Assembly (NCBI GenBank): GCA_030695265.1
Contig: JAUYTA010000415.1
Span: 1-15,305 of the forward strand
Reading direction: 5' to 3'
DNA: 15,305 bases
From: Bacteroidota bacterium
GTDB taxonomy: Bacteria > Bacteroidota > Bacteroidia > Bacteroidales > Prolixibacteraceae
Positions 1-7,695 of this stretch are shown here, piece by piece. The translations under genes were made by a program, and so were the position numbers. Every line of letters starts with the position of its first letter. The stretch's first letter is position 1. The notes beneath the pieces are model-generated. The model was not told where the DNA came from. It worked only from the letters and a program-made list of their open reading frames with translations, and searched no databases.

Positions 1-797
1 TTAATTCAGGAAAAAAGATTACCCTTGACAAATTTGAGAGTATTACCGGCAAAGGAGTTGTAGCCAATTTTGGTGAGCATGTTTATTTGGTGGGAAATCA
101 AAACCTATTGGCCGACTATCATGTAATTATTCCCGAAATCAGTTCAGCAAAAATTAAAACCTGGCAGAATGAAGCAAAAACAGTGGTGTGTTTTTCACGC
201 GATACTGAATTGCTGGCAATAATAGCGATCGCCGATAAAATAAAAGAAACCTCGGCAAAAGCTGTTGCTGACCTTCAAAATCAAGGCATTGAGGTTTATA
301 TGCTTACCGGAGACAATGTGCAAACTGCAAAAGCGGTGGCGCAAAAGGTTGGTCTTAAAAACTTTAAAGCTGAAGTAATGCCTTCTGACAAGGCTGATTT
401 TATTCAGGAATTACAGAAGCAGGGCAAAGTGGTGGCGATGGTTGGCGATGGCATCAACGATTCGCACGCCCTGGCTCAGGCTGACGTGAGCATCGCCATG
501 GGAAAAGGCTCCGACATTGCGATGGATGTTGCCAAAATGACGATCATTTCCTCCGATCTTCAGCTTATTTCGAAAGCAATACGACTATCAAAACTGACAG
601 TGAATACCATTCATCAGAACCTGTTCTGGGCTTTTATTTACAACCTGATCGGTATTCCTGTTGCTGCCGGAATTTTATTCCCCATTTGGGGTTTTATGCT
701 CAACCCGATGATTGCCGGAGCGGCTATGGCCTTAAGTTCGGTATCGGTGGTAAGCAATAGTTTACGATTGAAATTCAGAAAACTGGATATGAAATAG
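1..797 (+). CDS. copA: Copper-exporting P1B-type ATPase, C-terminal part (5' truncated by window edge)
   Basis: The frame is open from base 3, so this is the tail of a longer gene; the TTG at 87 is internal. The fragment starts in the ATP-binding domain (TGKGV near the edge, then VGN). It continues through the P-domain with LTGDN (about 304-320) and the VGDGIND hinge motif (about 439-462), which bind Mg/phosphate during the catalytic cycle. The last ~60 residues form two membrane helices ending in LNPMIAGAAMALSSVSVVSNSLRL. The M-x-x-S-S pattern in the last helix is a Cu(+) site signature of P1B-1 pumps. By family, it exports cytosolic Cu(+) at the inner membrane using ATP. The heavy-metal-binding domain, DKTG phosphorylation site and CPC helix would lie before the window. 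A copper chaperone gene follows 36 bp downstream, supporting copper as substrate. Confidence 0.93.
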   Translation, partial: NSGKKITLDKFESITGKGVVANFGEHVYLVGNQNLLADYHVIIPEISSAKIKTWQNEAKTVVCFSRDTELLAIIAIADKIKETSAKAVADLQNQGIEVYMLTGDNVQTAKAVAQKVGLKNFKAEVMPSDKADFIQELQKQGKVVAMVGDGINDSHALAQADVSIAMGKGSDIAMDVAKMTIISSDLQLISKAIRLSKLTVNTIHQNLFWAFIYNLIGIPVAAGILFPIWGFMLNPMIAGAAMALSSVSVVSNSLRLKFRKLDMK

Positions 798-833
798 TTG
801 TCAATGTTATAATAATTCCATAAACTCAAAAAA

Positions 834-1052
834 ATGAAAACTTTAAAATTTAAAACCAATGTAAATTGTGGGGGATGTATTGCCACTGTAACTCCTCACC
901 TGGATCAGTTAGAAGGTATTGTGAAATGGAGCGTGGATACTTCAAATCCGCTGAAAGTATTGACTGTTGAAACTTCCGGACTCGATGCTGATGTGATTGT
1001 TGAAACGCTGAAAAATGCAGGCTACAAAGCGGATCTGATGGCTTCGGAATAG
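834..1052 (+). CDS. copZ: HMA-domain copper chaperone (CopZ-like)
   Basis: This 72-residue protein is a single heavy-metal-associated ferredoxin-like fold. The metal ligands are Cys12 and Cys15 in VNCGGC, close to the start as in CopZ/Atx1 proteins. The family's beta-alpha-beta-beta-alpha-beta pattern follows, ending in a helix and AGYKADL. Unlike classical CopZ (GMTCxxC), the residue before the first Cys is Asn and the Met is missing. The ATG at 834 follows an A-rich stretch typical of Bacteroidota translation starts. It lies 36 bp after copA on the same strand, so the two are probably co-transcribed. Inferred role: carry cytosolic Cu(+) to CopA. It could also be a scavenging HMA protein without strict copper specificity. 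Confidence 0.85.
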   Translation: MKTLKFKTNVNCGGCIATVTPHLDQLEGIVKWSVDTSNPLKVLTVETSGLDADVIVETLKNAGYKADLMASE

Positions 1053-1100
1053 ATTCGGCTATATGATTTCCGTTTGTATACCTATTTGGCATTTTGCGTC

Positions 1101-1198
1101 AGTCATTTGTTGTCATTTGTTGTCATTTATTGTCATTCGGTTGTCGTTTCCTGGCAACTTATTGACTACCAAATGACAATTGAATGACTTTTATGACA
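1101..1198. repeat. Ten-bp tandem repeat array with opposed inverted copies
   Basis: From 1101 there are consecutive 10-base units (AGTCATTTGT, TGTCATTTGT, TGTCATTTAT, TGTCATTCGG, then a decayed TTGTCGTTTC). After about 20 bases come inverted copies of the core (ATGAC at 1173, 1184 and 1193). The two halves could pair into a long imperfect hairpin. The spacing is close to one DNA turn, so all direct copies face the same side of the helix. It fills the gap between copZ and pdxH. It may be a lineage-specific minisatellite or a cluster of regulator sites; the sequence alone does not decide. Confidence 0.75.
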
Positions 1199-1282
1199 TT
1201 GGGTAACATCACGGACATTCGTTTTAGGCAACCAACAAAACGGCTCAAAGCGTGTTTAACTGAAAAACAAAACGATTCAAAC

Positions 1283-1915
1283 ATGTTGCGCGATATCCGT
1301 ACCAATTATCAGAAATTTGAACTGACTGAAGAATCAGTAAATACTAATCCACTTCACCAGTTAGGTTTATGGCTGAAAGATGCCATTTCCGGCCAGAAAG
1401 CTGATCCAACAGCCATGGTTTTATCGACTGTTGATCTGGAAGGAAATCCCGATTCGAGGGTGGTACTTTTAAAAGAGCTGACTCCTGAAGGGTTGGTCTT
1501 TTTCACCAATTACAACAGCAAAAAGGGACAGCAAATAACAGCCAATCAACATGTTTCGGTTGTATTCTTTTGGCCTGAACTGGAAAGGCAGGTTCGGATT
1601 ACAGGCAAAGCTGAAAAGATTAGCGAAGAGGATTCTGAATCGTATTTCCTGTCAAGGCCGTTGGAAAGCCAGTTGGGTGCCTGGGCATCTCCGCAAAGCG
1701 AAATCATTGAAAATCGCAACGTTCTCGATGAAAACTACACCCATTTCAGGCAATATTTTGAAACCCATGAAATAGAAAAACCACCTCATTGGGGTGGTTT
1801 CCTTATTCGTCCTGAATATTTTGAATTCTGGCAAGGGCGGTCAAACCGGCTTCATGACCGAGTTGAATTCTGCCAGAAAGGACAAAACTGGATAATTCAC
1901 CGTCTTGCTCCCTGA
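1283..1915 (+). CDS. pdxH: Pyridoxamine 5'-phosphate oxidase
   Basis: This 210-residue FMN enzyme oxidises pyridoxamine- or pyridoxine-5'-phosphate to pyridoxal 5'-phosphate (vitamin B6 salvage and synthesis, cytosol). Family landmarks are present in order: RTNYQKFELTE at the N-terminus, RVVLLKEL (about 59-66, FMN phosphate contact), FFTNYNSKKG (73-82), FFWPELERQVRITG (95-108), SRPLESQLGAWASPQS (124-139) and the C-terminal HWGGFLIRP ... EFWQGRSNRLHDR ending in RLAP. An in-frame ATG lies 99 bases upstream at 1184, but it falls inside the repeat array and would add 33 residues unlike the family. The start at 1283 gives the usual length and an A-rich leader. The gene converges on the anti-sigma gene with only 11 bases between stops. 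Confidence 0.95.
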   Translation: MLRDIRTNYQKFELTEESVNTNPLHQLGLWLKDAISGQKADPTAMVLSTVDLEGNPDSRVVLLKELTPEGLVFFTNYNSKKGQQITANQHVSVVFFWPELERQVRITGKAEKISEEDSESYFLSRPLESQLGAWASPQSEIIENRNVLDENYTHFRQYFETHEIEKPPHWGGFLIRPEYFEFWQGRSNRLHDRVEFCQKGQNWIIHRLAP

Positions 1916-1926
1916 CAATTGCTGTT

Positions 1927-2376
1927 TTAGCCAATATGAACTTCAGAAGGTGAATGTCTGAACCGGGACAGGAATGAATCCAAAGTCCACAATGCCAAAG
2001 ATGCCATCAGAATCAGATAAGCCATTGTCGGAATGGATGCAAACAAACCTGTAACTGATTGCCACATACTTGAAGCTCCACTTGTATTTATTTTCTGCAA
2101 TGATCCGGAAATGGCTGACCAAAACCCCGGTTCTTTTACCTGAGTTGTTTCAGGACCCGAAACCGTAATATACACCATCAGGAAAACAAAGGCTGCAACC
2201 ATAATGATCCAGGTTCGCTTGCTTATAACCGGCTGGTAATCTTTCACCAGCGAGTGTTGCTGAACAACAGCTTCGGCCTGAATGCGTTCCATCACTTTCA
2301 GTGAAAAATCTTGTGAAGGCGAATCAATGCTGATTCCCTTCATCATTTGTTCAAATTGTTTATCCAGCTTGTTCAT
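1927..2376 (-). CDS. Probable membrane anti-sigma factor / sigma-associated protein
   Basis: The 149-residue protein begins MNKLDKQFEQMM. An ATG further upstream (2448) is in frame but lies in the 14-nt minisatellite and would add residues encoded by the repeat, so I reject it. The N-terminal ~50 residues are cytosolic and contain DFSLKVMERI, a pattern common in small Bacteroidota proteins encoded after ECF sigma factors. One transmembrane helix runs at about 53-73 and a second at about 115-134, separated by a ~40-residue loop, with a short basic tail. It follows the sigma gene on the same strand, 73 bp past its stop. Inferred role: hold the sigma factor inactive at the inner membrane. No zinc-binding HxxxCxxC motif is visible, so it is not a ZAS-type anti-sigma. 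A membrane stress-response effector is also possible. Confidence 0.6.
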   Translation of the reverse strand: MNKLDKQFEQMMKGISIDSPSQDFSLKVMERIQAEAVVQQHSLVKDYQPVISKRTWIIMVAAFVFLMVYITVSGPETTQVKEPGFWSAISGSLQKINTSGASSMWQSVTGLFASIPTMAYLILMASLALWTLDSFLSRFRHSPSEVHIG

Positions 2377-2407
2377 ATCTTTAAAGTTCAAAGTTTCAAG
2401 TTTCTTA

Positions 2408-2450
2408 CTCCACGCCCCTTGCTCCATGCCCCTTGCTCCATGCCCCATGC
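2408..2450 (-). repeat. 14-nt GC-rich minisatellite between sigma and anti-sigma genes
   Basis: On the - strand this reads as almost three copies of GGGGCATGGAGCAA (the last is GGGGCGTGGAG), built from two related 7-mers. It is followed by a second short repeat, AACTTTGAACTTTAAA, leading into the anti-sigma start. It is far more GC-rich than its flanks and fills the 73-bp gap between the two genes. From memory, similar GGAGCAAGGGGCATGG strings occur between genes in many Bacteroidota genomes. Confidence 0.7.
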
Positions 2451-3025
2451 TATAAAAGCGAATAAACTTCTTCTTTCAGCATTTCGTGTAAGAGCGAATA
2501 CATCCGTTTTCGTGCCCTGTGAATTTTGACTTTTATATTACTAACCGTAAGTCCGGTAATTGCACTTATCTCATCCATTGATTGATTTTCGTAATAATAA
2601 AGTGTAACCAAAACCTGATCGTCTTCGGGCAATTTTCCAAGCGCAAGGTTAAGGTATTTTTCCTGATCTTCCTTTTTTGTTTCCCTGTAATAATCGTGCA
2701 TTTTCTGCTCATCCTGATCCGATATCTGACGATCGTCGAGCGATTTAAATTCAATCCGGCGCTTTCTTAATTCAGAAATACACGCATTGTAAGTGATGCT
2801 GTACAGCCAGGTCGAAAACTTCGATTTTCCTTCATAAGTATTCAGCTTTTGATAGGCTTTCACGAAGGTGTCCTGAGCCATTTCTTCAGCATCTTCAGGC
2901 TTTTTCAGTAATTTCAATGCCAATGAATACACCATGTTTTGGTATCGTTCAACCAGAACAGAAAATGCAGTAACATTTCCCTTTCTAACTGCCTCAATAT
3001 AAAATATGTCTTCGGTTTTATCCAT
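2450..3025 (-). CDS. ECF-type RNA polymerase sigma factor (RpoE-like)
   Basis: The 191-residue sigma-70 family protein has region 2 at about 23-90 (RYQNMVYSLALKLL, DAEEMAQDTFVKAYQ, STWLYSITYNACISELRKRR), an acidic linker, and region 4 at about 128-180 (LPEDDQVLVTLYYYENQSMDEISAITG, SNIKVKIHRARKRM), the helix-turn-helix that reads the -35 box. Regions 1 and 3 are absent, as in ECF sigmas. Another ATG lies seven codons upstream (3046), but it sits on the wrong side of the predicted -10 box (3038-3041). The start at 3025 is therefore favoured, with a leader of only about 5-10 nt. The promoter carries an ECF-type signature, suggesting autoregulation. The following gene probably encodes its membrane anti-sigma. 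Confidence 0.92.
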   Translation of the reverse strand: MDKTEDIFYIEAVRKGNVTAFSVLVERYQNMVYSLALKLLKKPEDAEEMAQDTFVKAYQKLNTYEGKSKFSTWLYSITYNACISELRKRRIEFKSLDDRQISDQDEQKMHDYYRETKKEDQEKYLNLALGKLPEDDQVLVTLYYYENQSMDEISAITGLTVSNIKVKIHRARKRMYSLLHEMLKEEVYSLL

Positions 3026-3037
3026 CTGTTTACAATA

Positions 3038-3063
3038 GACGAACATTTTACAACCCGGTTACA
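3038..3063 (-). promoter_or_regulatory. Predicted ECF promoter of the sigma gene
   Basis: On the - strand: TGTAAC (3063-3058), a 16-base spacer, then CGTC (3041-3038). This matches the general ECF promoter layout (an AAC-containing -35 and a CGTC/CGAC-type -10, as in Bacillus sigma-X and sigma-W promoters). The expected RNA start would be near 3030-3034, a few bases before the ATG at 3025. It mirrors the promoter at 3105-3130. Confidence 0.7.
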
Positions 3064-3112
3064 AATTCGAAAATAAAATTACAAAAAAGTTTTTCAATTT
3101 TATTTGTAACCG
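3056..3112. repeat. 11-bp perfect inverted repeat framing divergent ECF promoters
   Basis: CGGTTACAAAT (3056-3066) and ATTTGTAACCG (3102-3112) are exact inverted copies with 35 bases between. They contain the two outward-facing -35 boxes. The AT-rich centre is itself roughly symmetric (AAAATTAC/AAAAAA versus TTTTT/CAATTTT) and could act as a shared UP element. Confidence 0.75.
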
Positions 3113-3130
3113 CGAAGAAACACCTGCGTC
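3105..3130 (+). promoter_or_regulatory. Predicted ECF promoter of the DUF6249-like gene
   Basis: TGTAAC (3105-3110), a 16-base spacer, then CGTC (3127-3130). Boxes and spacing are identical to the promoter facing the sigma gene. RNA would start near 3137, giving a leader of about 40 nt before the ATG at 3176. Confidence 0.7.
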
Positions 3131-3175
3131 ATAGCAGCAGGAACGAAAACAATTAAACACTTAAAATTTAATATC

Positions 3176-3511
3176 ATGCAAGTAGAAATTTTAATCCCCT
3201 TAGGTTTTTTCGCAGTGGTTTTTGCATCACTGTATGTTTATCTCACAACACGAAATAAAGAACGGTTGGCTTTAATTGAAAAAGGAGCCAGTCCCGAACT
3301 TTTCAAAACAAAATCAACTGCCGGCAACGGATTTGGAAGTTTTAAACTTGGCCTGTTCTTTATTGGAGTTGCTCTTGGCATTCTCTCCGGCTATTTACTT
3401 ACCCAATCGGGTATGAACGAAGAAGCCGCTTATTTTTCAATGATCTTTCTCTTCGGTGGAATCGGACTGGTAGTTTCTTATCTGCTTCAGAAAAAATTAG
3501 AGAAAAATTAA
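3176..3511 (+). CDS. Small three-helix membrane protein, DUF6249-like
   Basis: The 111-residue protein has predicted membrane helices at about 5-24, 57-75 and 85-105. A short cytosolic segment after the first helix contains RNKERLALIEKGASPELF, the motif I associate with the DUF6249 family of small Bacteroidota membrane proteins, which are often encoded beside ECF sigma genes. The biochemical function of that family is unknown to me. It is divergent from the sigma gene and carries an identical predicted promoter, so it is probably a direct target of that sigma factor, perhaps in an envelope stress response. A strong hairpin terminator follows, so it is likely a single-gene transcript. Confidence 0.75.
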   Translation: MQVEILIPLGFFAVVFASLYVYLTTRNKERLALIEKGASPELFKTKSTAGNGFGSFKLGLFFIGVALGILSGYLLTQSGMNEEAAYFSMIFLFGGIGLVVSYLLQKKLEKN

Positions 3512-3533
3512 TTTTTTAGCCATTCTCCTGATG

Positions 3534-3593
3534 AACTGTCTTTCAGACTGAACCTTAATTCAGAGGTCATATCAGTTTGAAAGACAGTTTTTT
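3534..3593 (+). terminator. Rho-independent terminator after the DUF6249-like gene
   Basis: Left arm 3534-3551 and right arm 3572-3589 form an 18-bp stem (one G-U pair) with a 20-base loop. A run of T follows (3588-3593). It ends the small ECF-controlled transcript and insulates ligA. Confidence 0.85.
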
Positions 3594-3611
3594 ATTGTCC
3601 GGCAAACATAG

Positions 3612-5693
<2,082 letters not shown>

Positions 5694-5779
5694 AAGTGAC
5701 AGATTATTAAATTATCGTGCTTTTTAGTATCAATCTAAAACTTTTAGCAATTTCAAACAGCGTAAAACAAACGAATTGT

Positions 5780-5787
5780 TATTTTTG
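5780..5787 (+). promoter_or_regulatory. Bacteroidota -7 box before the DUF6913-like/dapA operon
   Basis: TATTTTTG fits the TAnnTTTG -7 element exactly and is followed by GCACAAAATT and the ATG at 5797, so the leader would be very short. I do not see a good TTTG -33 box at the usual distance. Its position argues against any start upstream of 5797. Confidence 0.45.
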
Positions 5788-5796
5788 CACAAAATT

Positions 5797-6318
5797 ATGG
5801 GATTAAAATTTAAAATTGCAACCAAGTTACTGAGTTCCCAACTGGCTTCTATTTCCAGAGAAAAAAAGGTATTCAATTTAGATACGGCAACATCTGCCGG
5901 AATACTTTGGGAAATTGATGAGAAAGAATCATTCGACCTGATTGAAAAAGAACTCATAACTGCGGGCATAAAAACGGTTGGTTTGTGCTATTTCCCTCGT
6001 AAACAGTCAGTTATTCCTGAAGGAATCAATGGCTTTACGAAAAAACAGACTACCTGGAGCGAGATTCCGAAAACAGATCTGGCCCAAACTTTTATAGACC
6101 AGCGATTTGACATTTTGATTGATTTAACCGGACAAAAGCACTTGCCCATCGTGTATTTGACAGCTTTGTCTGTAGCCTCTTTTAAAATTGGGTATGCAGG
6201 CAGTTTTCAGAATAATTTTGATTTGAATATTGAATTTCAGGAAAAACCCGAAGCAAGCCAGTTGGCCGAACAGATTTTGTACTATTTAAAAAGAATTAAC
6301 AAAACGACTTTAGAATGA
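5797..6318 (+). CDS. Conserved hypothetical protein, DUF6913-like
   Basis: The 173-residue soluble protein has no signal peptide or membrane helix. I recognise it as resembling the DUF6913 family of Bacteroidota, whose function is unknown. Visible features are a basic N-terminal segment (MGLKFKIATKLL), a central alternating strand/helix region (TVGLCYFPRK, FDILIDLTGQKHLPIVYLTALSVASFKIGYAG) suggesting a small alpha/beta fold, and a helical acidic C-terminus. I see no catalytic motif. The stop overlaps the dapA start (ATGA at 6315-6318), so the two are translationally coupled and form an operon. This suggests, but does not prove, a role linked to diaminopimelate or cell-wall supply. An in-frame TTG at 5776 is rejected because it precedes the -7 box. 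Confidence 0.7.
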   Translation: MGLKFKIATKLLSSQLASISREKKVFNLDTATSAGILWEIDEKESFDLIEKELITAGIKTVGLCYFPRKQSVIPEGINGFTKKQTTWSEIPKTDLAQTFIDQRFDILIDLTGQKHLPIVYLTALSVASFKIGYAGSFQNNFDLNIEFQEKPEASQLAEQILYYLKRINKTTLE

Positions 6319-7196
6319 CACACGCATTTACAGGAGCCGGAGTTGCATTGATCACTCCTTTTAATGAAGATAAAAGTATTGATTACAGCGCATTGGAGAG
6401 ATTAGTTGAAGCTCAGATTTCAGGAGAAATTGATTATTTGGTTGTGCTCGGAACCACTGGTGAAACCCCTGCCCTTTCGGAAATTGAGAAAAAAGAAATC
6501 GTTCGTTTTGTGATCGAAAAAAATGCCGGACGCCTGAAAATTGTCGTCGGAATGGGCAGCAACAATACAATGAATTTGGTTGAGTGCATCAAAAATACCG
6601 ATTTTGATGGTATCGACGCCATTCTTTCGGTAACTCCGTATTACAACAAACCAACACAGGAAGGTCTTTTTCAGCATTTTAAAATGGTGGTTGAAGCCAG
6701 TCCTGTCCCTGTAATACTTTACAATGTTCCCGGGCGTACCGGCGTAAATATGGATGCAGACACTACCCTTCGCATTGCTCATCTTTCTGATAAAGTAGTT
6801 GCCGTTAAAGAGGCTTCGGGCGATCTGGGTCAATTCGCAAAAATAATTGCCAATGCTCCCGACTATTTCAAAGTTATTTCGGGTGATGATAGTTTGACGT
6901 TGCCTTCGGTAACGATGGGTTCCATTGGAGTTATTTCTGTTATTGCCAATGCTTTGCCCGAAAAATTAAGTCAACTAACCCATGCATCACTTTCAGGAAA
7001 TATTGCACTTGCAAGCCAGCTTCATTTGCAGATGGCCGAAATGCTGAAACTGATTTTCAGGGAAGGAAATCCGGGCGGGGTAAAAGCCTTGATGGAAATG
7101 TTGGGAACGGCTAAAAATCAGGTACGATTGCCATTGGTATCGGTTTCATCAGCAACTTACACGCTGATAGAAAATGAGTTAAACAAAATCAGATAA
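6315..7196 (+). CDS. dapA: 4-hydroxy-tetrahydrodipicolinate synthase
   Basis: The 293-residue TIM-barrel aldolase condenses pyruvate with aspartate semialdehyde, the first committed step to diaminopimelate and lysine. The pyruvate-binding GTTGET lies at 46-51. The proton-relay tyrosines are Tyr110 (in TPYYNKP) and Tyr136 (in YNVPGRTG). Arg141 is the carboxylate contact, and Lys165 in VAVKEASGD forms the Schiff base. These align with E. coli Tyr107, Tyr133, Arg138 and Lys161. The length is typical, and the ATG overlaps the preceding stop (ATGA). By family the product is a cytosolic tetramer. No riboswitch-like leader is possible because it is the second gene of the operon. Confidence 0.96.
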   Translation: MTHAFTGAGVALITPFNEDKSIDYSALERLVEAQISGEIDYLVVLGTTGETPALSEIEKKEIVRFVIEKNAGRLKIVVGMGSNNTMNLVECIKNTDFDGIDAILSVTPYYNKPTQEGLFQHFKMVVEASPVPVILYNVPGRTGVNMDADTTLRIAHLSDKVVAVKEASGDLGQFAKIIANAPDYFKVISGDDSLTLPSVTMGSIGVISVIANALPEKLSQLTHASLSGNIALASQLHLQMAEMLKLIFREGNPGGVKALMEMLGTAKNQVRLPLVSVSSATYTLIENELNKIR

Positions 7197-7240
7197 TAGT
7201 AGGTTATTCGCTGTTATCTGTATTTTTTTCTTTTTTCCAC

Positions 7241-7648
7241 ATGTATTATATTTTAGGAATTATCATTATAGCAGTTGTCGCTCTGGTAGTTATCAGGTTC
7301 AGGAAAAAAGAACAGACAAATATTACCGGGATGGAGCCCGTGAAAGAACCGGAAACTGAACCAAGGCAGATAGCTTCTGACTGCTGCGGGGCGCATGAAA
7401 TTTGCGAATTCGACGAATCGGAGTTTAACGAGGAAATAGTTACCTATTTCGATGATGAAGAACTGGACGAATTGCGAAATGTACGCGAAAGCGACCTGAC
7501 CAGCGAGAACATTGACGATTTGCGCGAAGTTTTATACACGCTGCGTACTGAAGAAATCAGCAAATGGCTCGTCAGCATTGGCCGCCGCCACATTCATTTA
7601 CCGGCAATTTTACAGCAGGAAGCAAGACAATTGATGACGGAGAGGTAG
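7241..7648 (+). CDS. Small membrane-anchored acidic protein with CCGxHxxC motif
   Basis: The 135-residue protein has one N-terminal helix (about 2-19, MYYILGIIIIAVVALVVI) followed by RFRKK, predicting a membrane anchor with a cytosolic body. A low-complexity Glu/Pro stretch (31-42) leads to DCCGAHEIC (47-55), whose three Cys and one His could bind a metal. A very acidic region follows (EFNEEIVTYFDDEELDEL), then a conserved-looking helical C-terminus (DDLREVLYTLRTEEISKWLVSI ... HLPAILQQEAR). I have seen relatives in Bacteroidales genomes, sometimes labelled phospholipase; nothing here supports an enzyme. It begins 44 bp after dapA and may be read from the same transcript. A perfect-looking hairpin begins three bases after its stop. 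Confidence 0.7.
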   Translation: MYYILGIIIIAVVALVVIRFRKKEQTNITGMEPVKEPETEPRQIASDCCGAHEICEFDESEFNEEIVTYFDDEELDELRNVRESDLTSENIDDLREVLYTLRTEEISKWLVSIGRRHIHLPAILQQEARQLMTER

Positions 7649-7650
7649 CT

Positions 7651-7695
7651 GGGTTTACTCAGCAGGTGACTTCGAGTCACCTGCTGAGTAAACTC
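7651..7695. terminator. 21-bp stem, 3-base loop between convergent genes
   Basis: Arms 7651-7671 and 7675-7695 pair along 21 bases with one G-U, around the loop TCG. It sits between the stops of the 135-residue protein (7648) and the convergent lipoprotein, and its right arm covers two bases of the lipoprotein stop codon (7694-7696). No real U-tract follows on either strand, so it may be a bidirectional terminator or a REP-like mobile palindrome serving as one. Confidence 0.6.

Noticed and set aside
1184..1282. N-terminal extension of pdxH from the ATG at 1184
   Set aside because: It lies in the repeat array, adds 33 residues unlike the family, and the ATG at 1283 gives the standard length and N-terminus.
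3026..3046. Sigma factor start at the upstream ATG (3046)
   Set aside because: It would lie upstream of the predicted -10 box and RNA start, and adds residues outside the ECF fold.
6420..6833. A 137-codon - strand open frame inside dapA
   Set aside because: It is antisense to highly conserved dapA codons and has no start context or domain.
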